The translations under genes and the position numbers were made by a program. 64,000 bases of DNA from Thamnaconus septentrionalis. Taxonomy: Eukaryota; Chordata; Actinopteri; Tetraodontiformes; Monacanthidae. Shown in pieces: positions 32,420 through 42,950 of the stretch; positions within the stretch are counted from its first letter, which is position 1, and each line of letters starts with the position of its first letter. The stretch covers positions 162,086 to 226,085 of the forward strand of contig CM020514.1 of assembly GCA_009823395.1 (NCBI GenBank). Direction: 5' to 3'. The notes beneath the pieces were generated by a model, which was not told the DNA's origin, ran no database searches, and was given only the letters and a program-made list of their open reading frames with translations.

Positions 32420-32463
32420 TTGCTTACGCAACGTTTCGATGCAATAAAATCTTCATCAGGCAT
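32420..32463 (-). ncRNA. Hammerhead-ribozyme-like core (candidate)
   Basis: On the minus strand CTGATGA (32453-32459) and GAAAC (32433-32437) flank a short arm that can pair only weakly (GAT/ATC). GAAAC is followed by TTGC-GTAA-GCAA, a perfect 4-bp hairpin that could be stem III. CTGATGA...GAAAC is the invariant hammerhead core, seen in vertebrate Penelope-like elements. A clear stem I and cleavage triplet were not established. It lies about 180 bp upstream of the unrecognised minus-strand gene. Confidence 0.3.
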
Positions 32464-32603
32464 ACTGTAATGAGGTGAAAAAACAGTTTTTGAGCGAGCT
32501 TACCAAGTAGGTGTTGTTTGTTAGGCGATATGGCCAGAATGAGCAGAGATTTGCTCGGCGCATTTAAAAAACATGCGTTACATGCTGGGAGTTAGAGTAA
32601 AGA

Positions 32604-32629
32604 GGGTTAGGGTTAGGGTAACCCTAACC
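32604..32629. repeat. Short head-to-head telomere-like repeat
   Basis: GGGTTAGGGTTAGGGT joins ACCCTAACC, so TTAGGG units face each other. Too short to be a relic fusion on its own; it may be part of a transposon end. Confidence 0.7.
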
Positions 32630-32860
32630 TTGACACTCACCTCATTTGAAGAGAGGGTGGCATCCCTCATTGGGACGTCTGCCATTTTGGGAGTAGTTGC
32701 AGCACACATGGGAGATTCAGACCACCCCCAATGTAATTTTGTTTATTGTTTAACATGCATTGTTTGAATGATTAAAACAATAACAATGATGAACTGTTGA
32801 ACATGGTAAGCAGGGGGAATGAAACATCTTGACTGGTACATTTGTTGAATGAAATACTGT

Positions 32861-34220
32861 TTATTTTTTTTCTTTTGCATACGTCAATACTTCTGCCTCC
32901 TCCAGCGCCGGCTGCTGGTGAGGGGACCTCCAGAGCTTCCCTGCCGCCAGCTGCTGGTGCACAAGTGCCTGGCCCCCGGCCATTCCATTTTGAATGGCCT
33001 CCCGGCCAGGAGTGACATGGATGGGGCCAGCTTCGGGTTCTGCGGGTTGGATAATGTGCTGGTCTGGCAGTGGTACGCCATGCTGTTGTGCCACATTGTG
33101 GAGGACGCCACATGCCATCACAATGCGACACACTTTTTCAGGTTGATAAAGCAGCACAACCCCAGTCCCATCAAGGCAGCGCCACCGTCCCGTGAGCACG
33201 CCTACTGTCCTCTCCACGAATGACCGAGTCAATGAATGGGCTTTATTGTATCTTCGCTCTCGATTAAGATTGGCTTCCATTGAGTTATTTCAGCACTAAA
33301 CCAACAAGGGGTGCTGTACAACACAAACTTCAAGACACTAAACATTAAGCACATATTTTCTTGACTTACGGCTACTTAGCACAGAGAAAATCAACATATT
33401 CATTAAAAAGTCTGAATTTGTAGTTTGACACACAAAGAAGAGCATGTCTTACAGAAAAATGAATCAAGATAGTGTGAAGATAAGAGGCACACATTACACC
33501 GTGGACATCAAGGGCTTAATATCAGGACAATTGATAAACTTCTTACTCACCAAGGAGCCAGCCATCGCGCACCATGCCACCGTGCAGTCGGGTTCCCACT
33601 ATACTATTAGCCAGGATGAATGAATCATGGGTTGAACCAGGCCACCTCGCCACAATATTGAGCAGTTTCATGTGCGCAACATAGATGATCTGTGTATTGA
33701 TTGAATGAAAACGCTAACAGTTTACGCAAATATATTCATCGTGTGATAGCGCTTTTATAGCAATCTGCGTGCAGCTGATTGCTCCGATTACATGTGGAAA
33801 TCCGGCTTTCGCTGCAAATTGCCTTTTAATGCCAACCTGGTCAACTGCATTATATGGGAATTTGATATACCTGGATGACATCTGGATGATTCTGTCTCAC
33901 ACATCTGGCATGGTTCGGCTCACGGTGAGCTTGCTCAGCCCCGATCAGTCTGCCAGCTCTCGTTGGAAAGTCCCTGTTGCCAGGAACCCCAAAGTAAGTC
34001 ACCACCTGTGTGGGTAAAGGTAACGTGTGGTTCCTTTTCGTATTGTGCCCTAATAAGGGCTGCAGTTTGGCGCCCAGTTCCAAGAGAACCGCCCTCAGCT
34101 TAGGAGCCAGGCATCGTCGTTGGCCAGGCGATCCTGACCATCTCTTAAAGTTTGTTTTCTATGGATTCCTCCGTTAGCCACGTCCTCCAATGATGCTAAT
34201 GCTACCATTGTTAGCGACAT
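32861..34220 (-). pseudogene. PIF/Harbinger transposase pseudogene (HARBI1-like)
   Basis: Read from 34220: MSLTMVALASLEDVANGGIH, then HTLPLPTQVVTYFG and RYIKFPYNAVDQVG (34080-33840), then AGFPHVIGAISCTQIAIKAL (33810-33750). In other Harbingers the last motif reads GAIDCTH, so here the first catalytic Asp is Ser. KLLNIVARWPGSTHDSFILA follows (about 33670-33610), with the second Asp intact, then GGMVRDGWLLG ending at a GTGAGTAAG donor near 33550. After an intron the last part (33280-32861) gives ERRYNKAHSLTRSFVERTVG (catalytic Glu) and PEKVCRIVMACGVLHN. Several frameshifts. Nearly full length, about 440 residues, but inactive. Harbingers also need a Myb-like partner, not seen here. Confidence 0.82.
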
Positions 34221-34259
34221 TTTAAACACCTCTGTGTGCATGATTTTATACCTTTTTCT

Positions 34260-36165
34260 GTCGCATTATCTGGGGTCGGGTCGCGGGGACAGTAGCCTAA
34301 GCAGAGATGCCCAGACCTCCCTGGCCCCAGTCACCTCCTCCAGCTCATCCGGCGGGACCCCAAGGCGTTCCCAGGCCAGCTGGGAGACTTAGTCCCTCCA
34401 GCGTGTCCTGGGTCTTCCCCAAGGCCTCCTCCCGGTGAAACATGCCCAGAACACCTGCCCAGGGAGGCGTCCAGGAGGCATCCGGAACAGATGACCGGAG
34501 GAGCAGCGGCTCTACTCCAAGCTCCTCCTGGGTGACTGAGCTTCTCACCCTGTCCCTCAGGGTACGGCCAGCCACCCTGCGGAGGAAACTCATTTTGGCC
34601 GCTTGTATTCGCGATCTTGTTCTTTCGGTCACTACCCAAAGCTTGTGACCATAGGTGAGGGTGGGAACGTAGATCGACCGGTAAATTGAGAGCTTCGCCT
34701 TTCAGCTTAGCTCCTTCTTCACCACGACGATCCGCCTGTCGATCTCACGCTCCATCCTCCCCTCACTTGTAAACAAGACCCCGAGATACTTGAACTCCTC
34801 CACCTGAGGCAGGATCGTCCCAACCGACCTGGAGAGTGCAAACCACCTCCGGTCGAGAACCATGGCCTTGGACTTGGAGGTGCTGATTCCACCCTGGAAT
34901 AGACTTTACCGGGGAGGCGGAGGAGTGTGACCTCTCTATAATTAGAGCACACCCTCCGGTCCCCCTTTTTAAAAATAGGAACCACCACCCCGGTCTGCCA
35001 GTCCAGAGGCACTGTCCCCGACCGCCACACGATGTTACAGAGACGTGTCAGCCACAACAGTCCCTGCACATCCAGAGACTTGAGGTACTCGGGGCGGATC
35101 TCATCCACCCCCGGAGCCTTGCCACCAAGGAGCTTCTTGACTGCCTCGGTGACTTCGGCTTGGGTAATGGACAAGTCCTCCCCCGGGTCCCCCCGCCTCT
35201 GTCTTCTCCGCTGAAGACGTGACGGCAGGATTGAAGAGAACCTCGAAGTATTCCTCCCACCGCCGGACAACATCCCCAGTCGAAGTCAACAGCTCCGCAC
35301 CTGCACCATAAACGGTGTCGGTGGCGAACTGCTTCCCCCTCCTGAGGCGCCGAACGGTTTGCCAGAACTTCTTCGAGGCCGACCGAAAGTCCTCCTCCAT
35401 GGCCTCCCCGAACTCCTCCCAATCCCGGGTTTTTGCCTCTGCTACCGCCCGAGCTGCAGCACGCTTGGCCTGCCGGTACCTGTCAGCGGCTTCCGGGGTC
35501 CAACGAGCCAGCATGGCTCGATAGGACTCCTTCTTCAGCTTGACGGCATCCCTTACTTCCAGTGTCTACCACCGGGTTCGGGGATTACCGCCACGACAGG
35601 CACCGGAGACCTTACGACCTTACGACCACAACTGCGAGCAGCTGTGTTAACAATAGAGGAGGAGAACATGGTCCATTCGGACTCAATGTCTCCAACCTCC
35701 CCCGGGATCTGGGAGAAGCTCTCCCGGAGGTGGGAGTTGAAGACCGCACTGACAGAAGGTTCAACCAGACGTTCCCAACAGACCCTCACAATACGTTTGG
35801 GCCTACCGGTTCTTTCCGGTCTCCTCCCCCGCCAGCAGATCCAACTCACCACCAGGTAGTGATCAGTTGACAGCTCAGCCCCTCTCTTCACCCGAGTGTC
35901 CAAGACACAGGGACGGAGGTCAGACGACACAACTACAAAGTCGATCATCAACCTCCGCCCCAGGGCATCCTGATGCCAAGTGCACCGGTGGACACCCCTG
36001 TGCTTGAACATTGTATTCGTCACAGACAAACTGTGACTAGCACAGAAGTCCAGCAACAGAACACCATTCGGGTTCAGATCAGGGAGGCCGTTCCTCCCAA
36101 TCACGCCTCTCAAGGTCACACTGTCGCTGCCCACATGTGCGTTGAAGTCCCCCAGCAGAACAGCT
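34260..36165 (-). pseudogene. Rex3 (RTE-clade) LINE, RT core deleted
   Basis: From 36165 downwards: [18 protein letters not shown] (APE-type endonuclease), [20 protein letters not shown] and [10 protein letters not shown], then the linker ARWTPEAADRYRQAKRAAAR, then SITQAEVTEAVKKLLGGKAP, DEIRPEYLKSL and IFKKGDRRVCSNYREVTLLR (RT motifs 0-2). After LPGKVYSR the frame jumps to SKAMVLD and VEEFKYLGVL-like C-terminal sequence, so about 200 residues including the catalytic FADD box are missing. The copy ends with MTERTRSRIQAAKMSFLRRV and the 3' tail CCCGCGACCCGACCCCAGAT. 5'-truncated, frameshifted, dead. Confidence 0.85.
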
Positions 36166-36299
36166 TTTATGCTTTTATACCCTTCAGTCTAATTGCAGAC
36201 ATGTGGATGTGTTAATTGTTCATCATAGACTTTGATTCAGCCTCAGTAATACTTTCCCAACATCGCCAGTCAGTGTTGGCAATGAACCATGAGGGAGAA

Positions 36300-37746
36300 A
36301 TGGTTGCTTGTCGTAGACACACGACAACCAAATCTGAAAACTTTCATCACAGCAAGTTTTTCCAAGGACTTTATGCTTGGCATAGCATGCAGGGCATGCA
36401 GGGCAACCTTATGAGACGGAGGAGAGGCAGGGTCAGGTGTCCAACCACAGTACCCAGAATCTCCAGGCACACAACAAAGTTGGCAGCGATCTCCCAAGCA
36501 ACAACATTGTATCAGACGACCGGCAACAACAAAAGAGACAAGCCAGCCAGGAAACAAGTCAGCGAGACAACGTGGGAGGGGAAACAAGGAAAAAGTTAGT
36601 GATGTGGCCAACAACAGCGGCCAGGAAAGAATGGCAGCAGTTCGACAGAGAAGTAGATCAAGTCTTGGAGTCTGTCCTTGCCGGTGACATTGGCAGGAAG
36701 AGGAAGGCGATGTCCGCTATCATCTGGAACATCGGAGCAGAGCGATTCGGGATGGAGTAGAGACGGACGGATAGCAAAACTCAGAGGTGACTTAAGAAGA
36801 CTGAAGAAGGCTTTCTGCAGGCTTCTGAAGATGAAAAACCTGCCTTGAAAGAGATGCGTGACCATTTGAGGGAGCGTATAAAGACCCTGCGCCGAGCAGA
36901 GTGCCAGCGAAGGGATAGAAGGAGACGGGAAAAGAAGAGGGTCACTTTCACCAAAAACCCCTTCAAGTACCTGTCAGAGCTCCTGGGAGTCAAAAGATCA
37001 GGAGTGCTAAAGGCCTCAAAGGAGGAGGTAGAAGAGCACCTCCGCAAAGTGCATAGCGATCCAAGGCGTGTGGAAGATCTCGACCTTGAAGGAAAGCTGC
37101 GCTGCCCAGAGGAGCCAACCATCCCCTTCGATGACGGAGAGCTCAAATTGCAGGAGGTCAACGACTTCATTCGAAAGGCCAGGGGAAGATCTGCACCGGG
37201 GCCGAATGGGATTCCGTGCAGAGTCTATAAGAACTGTGAGAGGCTGAGGAGACATCTTTAGAGGCTACTGAAGGTCGTGTGGAGGAAGAACCACCTGCCA
37301 GACAGTTTCCTCATTGCGGAGGGGTGTTTTATCCCAAAGCAGGAGGACTCATCCAGCATGAAAGACTTCAGCACAATCTCGCTGTTAAATGTGGAGGGGA
37401 AGGTATTCTTTGGAATCCTAGCAAAGAGGCTGACCCAGTTCTTGATCAACAATAAATATATTGACACCTCTGTACAAAAAGGCGGAGTACTAGGAGTTCC
37501 CGGGTGCATTGAGCACAGCAGCGTTATCTCCAAGATTATCGAGGACGCTAGGAGGAACCAAGGAGATCTAGCAGTCCTGTGGCTTGACCTAACGAATGCT
37601 TATGGCACAGTACCACACAAGTTAGTTGGCTACACGCTCAAAGCCTACCACATCCCACAGAAGGTACAGCTGCTTCTCCGGAGCTACTTCGGGCAGTTCA
37701 AGATGCGCTTCACCTCTGGCAACTTCACTACGAACTGGCAGAGACT
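36300..37746 (+). pseudogene. RLE-type LINE (R2/NeSL/HERO group), 5' half up to mid-RT
   Basis: Frames in order: EWQQFDREVDQVLESVLAGD (36627 on), NPFKYLSELLGVKRSGVLKA, GRSAPGPNGIPCRVYKNCER (RT motif 0/1), LAVLWLDLTNAYGTVPHKLV (37577 on; motif A, with the first catalytic Asp) and FKMRFTSGNFTTNWQRL, which stops at 37746. Exactly the next residues (LEVRIVTGCIISVILFATAM) occur 8.5 kb away from 46277, so the element was split by an insertion. In-frame stops occur near 36849 and 37259. I cannot assign the clade more finely; the 3' half carries a restriction-like endonuclease. Confidence 0.82.
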
Positions 37747-38046
37747 TTTATGTAAATGTATACATATATTGTATAGTTTTGGTTTACATTTTTGTTTGTT
37801 CTTTTTCCTGTCTGCTATGTGTCCTCTTGGGCACTAGATGGCGCAGTCGATCCTGTGTTCCCTTTTTGACTTGTTTTCAGGTGCTGAAGGGTGATTGGCT
37901 GGTGCAACTATTTAAGGAGGAGGACCTGGATGCTGTGAGATCTCGCGTGATGCTGTGAAATTCTCGGACCGTCGGCGCAATCCAAAATGGCGACACCCTG
38001 TCAATAGCAAACAAACTGGATTATCTGCCGGGTCACAGATATTTAT

Positions 38047-38078
<32 letters not shown>

Positions 38079-38163
38079 CCGCTAAGAGATAAGAAGCCTG
38101 GAGGACGAGGAGAGCGTAGCCGATCTCGAAAAATACCTGGACGACATCTTCGACCGAAGAGTC

Positions 38164-38943
38164 ATGGGGAAGACGAGCAAGGCGCCGACGCTTAACGCCA
38201 ACGCCGTCTTCCAAGCGAAGCCGCCCGAAGACTCCCGGAGCAATTTCCCCCCCGGTAATTCATCGATTGACGTATTATTGTCGATTGAACAAAGGCTCAC
38301 CAGCGTTGATGCCAGATTAAGCCTAATGGAAATACTCCACCAAGAATTCCAGGCGATGCGCGAGTCGCTGGAATTCAGCCAGCAACAGGTTGTCTCCCTA
38401 GCCGCAGAAAACAAGGAGCTGCGAGGGTCGGTCAAATCTCTCACCGAGGGAATGAGCCAACTCAGTAAAGACAATAAATACCTAAAAGAAACAGTCTTAG
38501 ACCTCCAGGCACGCAGCATGAGGGACAACCTGGTGTTCTCAGGGATCCCCGAAAAGGCGGAGGAAGACCCGGAGAGGACGGTTGCGGACTTCCTCACGAA
38601 GAACATGAAGCTTCCTATGGAGACCGTCAAGACCATCACCTTCCACCGGTTACATCGTCTTGGAGGGAAGAAACCTGACAGCCGCCGGCCGAGACCCATT
38701 GTGGTAAAATTTGAACACTTTAAGCAAAAAGTGCTGGTAAAGAGCCGAGGACGGGAACTTCGCGGAACCGACTTTGGAGTGAACGACCAATTCCCAAGGG
38801 AGATTCTGGATCGGCGAAGAATCCTCTTCCCGATCCGAAAAAGGTTCCTCGACGAAGGCTCTAGAGCGGTTGTCGCAGTAGACAAGCTCTTCGTTAATGG
38901 TCAACTATATCGCGATCGCGAGTCCACTCCGTGGCTGTACTAA
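38164..38943 (+). CDS. L1 ORF1p, intact 259-aa frame
   Basis: The frame runs from ATG in context GTCATGG to TAA. The N-terminus is polar. Residues about 35-120 are heptad-rich (VLLSIEQRLTSVDARLSLME, AENKELRGSVKSLTEGMSQL), a coiled coil for trimerisation. The RRM-like core begins at MRDNLVFSGIPEKAEEDPER, and FEHFKQKVLVKSRGRELRGT plus FGVNDQFPREILDRRRILFP match the RNA-binding and C-terminal domain of L1 ORF1 proteins. These proteins coat L1 RNA. No stop or frameshift is seen. Confidence 0.9.
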   Translation: MGKTSKAPTLNANAVFQAKPPEDSRSNFPPGNSSIDVLLSIEQRLTSVDARLSLMEILHQEFQAMRESLEFSQQQVVSLAAENKELRGSVKSLTEGMSQLSKDNKYLKETVLDLQARSMRDNLVFSGIPEKAEEDPERTVADFLTKNMKLPMETVKTITFHRLHRLGGKKPDSRRPRPIVVKFEHFKQKVLVKSRGRELRGTDFGVNDQFPREILDRRRILFPIRKRFLDEGSRAVVAVDKLFVNGQLYRDRESTPWLY

Positions 38944-39254
38944 CCCTCTTCTCCACAGGCTTCAAAGACAACAGGTAATATCATATTAATGCAGCTTATG
39001 CCAATATAGCTGCCAATCATAAACACGTAAGCGCCATTTCAGTTTAATAACGATTTCACCGCATCGAACTGATTCTCCCCCCCTTAATATCCCTCCCCTC
39101 GAGCTGCACTTATGTCTTTTCCTCACTTCTTCTCTCTCTGGTAACAATGTTCACCATGACAGATCGCAACGTTGTTTGTTTACATATGCAGGTGTACGCA
39201 CGCACGCACGCACGCACACACACACATACACCTCTCTAGGTCTATATAGCAAAC

Positions 39255-42200
39255 ATGTCCTCCCTTAAGTTTGTCACTTGGAATGTGCAGGGTATAGGTA
39301 CCAGGGATAAAAAATTAAAAATTCTCAACCATTTGAATTTTCTTGAAGCCGACATTGCCCTACTACAGGAAACTCACTCAACAAACACTACAGCACAAAA
39401 TCTAAAATCGACCGATTTCCCAAACATCTACTCGGCGAGTTATAACTCGAAACAGAGAGGTGTGGCTATCCTGATCAATAAGAGACTTAATTTCATTATA
39501 AATAGTACAATATCTGACCCTAATGGAAGATATATAATAATTAACACTAACATTGACAATAAAGATTACTGTATTGCTAGTATTTATGGCCCAAATGTGG
39601 ATGATCCCTCTTTCTATCATGCCTTCTTCTCGTCACTCTCTGCACATGTAAACGCAACACTCATAGTAGGGGTGATTTCAACCTAGTATTAGACTCTGAT
39701 ATTGACAGATCCAACACCTCAGCTAGCCAACGACACTCATTAGCTGCAGACACATTAAAACAGTATATGAGTGATTTTGGTTTATCAGACCCTTGGCGTT
39801 CAAACCACCCAACTCACAGAGAGTACACATTTTCTCTTCTGTTCACCACTCATACTCACGCTTGGACTACTTTATTACCAGCAATTCACTCTTGGCAGAC
39901 ATCCGGGAAGCCCAGATCCACTCCATCACTATTAGTGATCATGCACCTGCCTCTATCTGCATCTCTACAAAGGCACCTAGAGCACCGATCTGGAATTGGA
40001 GGCTGAATACGTCATTACTCATAGACCCAGATTTTATAAAATACTTTAATAGGAGTGGACAATATTCCTAGAAATTAATGACTTGCAAGAAACTCCTGTA
40101 CATGTTCTCTGGGAAACAGCTAAAGCAGTAATGCGAGGGCAAAATAATATCTTACTCATGCTACAAGAAAAAAAAAAGGAACTAGCTTTGGGCGTGAATT
40201 AATCAATAATATTAAAACTTTAGAATCTTCATATGCCACCCAACAGGAAGAAGGCGTGTGGAAAGAGTTATGTAAACTAAAAACGGAATTAGCTAAACTG
40301 ACAGATAAAAAAATCAAGTTCCAAATGCAAAGATTACGCCTTGAAAATTTTGAATGCAATAATAACTCTAGTAAATTCTTAGCGAACCAACTAAAGTCAA
40401 ACAGAGAAAGAGCAACAATCTCCTCCATCAAAAACCTGGATGGCAAACTAACCCATAATCCAGACGAAATTAACCAATGCTTCAGAGATTTCTACAAAAA
40501 ATTATATTCCTCCGATAATAACCCTTCAGAAGCCTCTATAGATAATTTTCTTAATAGTATTGTGCTACCTAAATTAAATCAGGAACAGGCTACTACAATG
40601 GACGCAGACCTCACTCAGGCGGAGTTTGAAGAAGCCTTGGCACAAATGCCATTAAATAAGGCCCCAGGACCTGATGGCTTCCCAGTTGAATTCTATAAGG
40701 CACTTTGGCCAACTGTTGGCCCTACCTATTATAGAATGGCTAGAGAGATCCTAAATACTGGACTTCTCTCTTCAAACATGAATTCTGCTAACATCAGCCT
40801 CATACTCAAACCCGACAAAGACCCATCGCTCCCAACTAGCTACCGACCAATATCGTTAATCAATACTGATCTTAAAATTATCTGTAAAGCAATAGCTAGA
40901 CGACTAGAAAAATGTACTCCATATATAATCCATCCTGACCAAACAGGATTTATTAAAGGTAGAGACTCAACTTCCAATGTACGTAGATTTATCAATCTGA
41001 TAGATTACACTAACGCCAATAACCTACAAACAACAATTGTTTCGCTAGATGCAGAAAAAGCATTTGACAGGGTCAATTGGAACTTCTTATTTGCAACGCT
41101 ACAAAAATTTGGTTTCGGGAATTCATTTATATCCTGGATACGAACATTATATAGCTCTCCGTGCGCCTCAGTTAGAACGAACAGCCAGATCTCTCAAAGG
41201 TTTAATCTGCAACGAGGCACCAGACAGGGCTGCCCTCTCTCCCTTCACTATTTGCAATGTTTATTGAACCTCTGGCAGCTGCAATTCGGCAAAATGAGAA
41301 TATCAAAGGAGTCCAAATTTCAACATCTGATCATAAAATAAGCCTTTATGCCGATGACGTATTATTATTTCTTCGAAATACACAATCCTCACTTGCTGAA
41401 GTTATCGCCCTTATTGACAATTTCTCTTGTATCTCGGACTATTCAATAAATTGGGCAAAATCCACAGTGCTTCCGCTTAATTGTAAATTTAAACGAACCT
41501 CTCTAGCACCTCTACAAGCCGGTAACATACGATATTTGGGTATCAGCTTCTCTCCCAACCTATCAGACTTAATACAACTCAATTTCATCCCGCAATTAAA
41601 AAAAATAGAAAACGATCTAATTCGATGGAGAAACTTACCCATATCTCTTTTAGAGAAAGTTGCGACAGTCAAAATGATGGTTTTACCTAAATTAAACTAC
41701 CTTTTTTCAATGATTCCATATCAACCACCTGCTCAGTGGTTTAAAACCCTGAACTCAAATGTCACAATGTTTCTATGGAAAAACAAACCACCCCGTATCA
41801 GTCTGAAGACGCTTCAAAAAGCGAAAGATGCTGGGGGACTAGATTTGCCAAACTTTTATTACTACTATATTGCCAACAGAATAAAGTATATTCATAAGTG
41901 GTTCAACCCTAGCCCACATGATGTATCCTGGCATGTCATAGAACAAGCATATTGTGGTGATATTCAGTTAGCAGACTTGCCATTTATCAGCACACCAAAG
42001 CACCACAGTTGCATGAAAAGTGTTAATATAAGTCACTCTCTGACGGCTTGGACGGAATTTCTGAAAATCACAGGCTCTTCCCTTCTCCCGTGTGGTCGTA
42101 TGCCCATCTGGAACAATCCTGATATACTGCAAAACAAAAAAGTACTTAACTTCACACATTGGGCAGATAAAGGTATAACTCATGTAAAACACATAAGAGA

Positions 42201-42950
42201 GAATAATAGTTTTAGACCATTTCAAGAGCTTGTGACACAGTTTGGAATTAACAGTAGTTGTTACTTAGAATACATGCAAATTAAGTCCATAATTAAGAAA
42301 AAACTCAAACTTAAACTTGAACAAACACACATGGAGGTCTCTCCGGCTGTACAGTCGGTCCTTAAATTCTCACCTCCTAAACTACTTTCCAAGATATATA
42401 AAATCCTTACAAATACAGATCGCACTATTTCTATCCCAACTGTTAAGTGGGAAAGAGACCCTCTCTCCAGCCTCACCCTAATTTCTGGAGGACAATTTGC
42501 CTGAACACCTTTTCACTGATAAAACAACCTAACCTACAATTAATACAATTTAAAGTACTCCACAGGATACACTACCCTGGACAGCGGATGTTTCAGATGG
42601 GCATGACCGCCTCTCAGACCTGCTCACACTGCACAGTTAATGTCCCAGATAATTACCTACACGCTGTATGGCATTGCCCACCAGTAAATAAATTCTGGCA
42701 CATAGTATGCAATGATCTATCAGCACAGGTTGGCTACACCATCACAGCCACTCCCTCTTTTTGTCTCTTAGGGGACCTCACTGATATCACCTCAGATAAG
42801 GCAGAATCTCGCATGGATCCCTTATCAATCGCTAAGAAAACAATCCTCATAAACTGGAAATCAAAACAACACCTGCACATTGCACAATATAGGAACTTAC
42901 TCTTAGACCACACCTCCTTGGTAGGAGTGTCTGCTTCATCCTTTAACTAA
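39255..42950 (+). pseudogene. L1 ORF2p (endonuclease-reverse transcriptase), frameshifted
   Basis: Starts SSLKFVTWNVQGIG (APE endonuclease N-terminus), LLQETHST and IASIYGPN. A frameshift near 39665 disrupts the GDFN box, which continues in another frame (LVLDSDIDRSN). ITISDHAPASICI ends the endonuclease. After further shifts near 40060-40200 the RT follows: KAPGPDGFPVEFYKALW, SYRPISLINTDLKIICKAIA, IVSLDAEKAFDRVNWNFLF (motif A), RGTRQGCPLS, a shift at about 41240, then ISLYADDVLLFL (YADD box, 41335 on). The C-terminus with CSHCTVNVPDNYLHAVWHC (C-x2-C-x8-H-x4-C-like) ends at 42950. At least four frameshifts. Confidence 0.88.

Noticed and set aside
35359..35870. Plus-strand frames of 102-166 aa
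   Set aside because: Antisense shadows of the Rex3 endonuclease-coding strand.
38082..38885. 267-aa minus-strand frame
   Set aside because: Exact antisense of L1 ORF1, which has the coiled-coil and RRM-like sequence.
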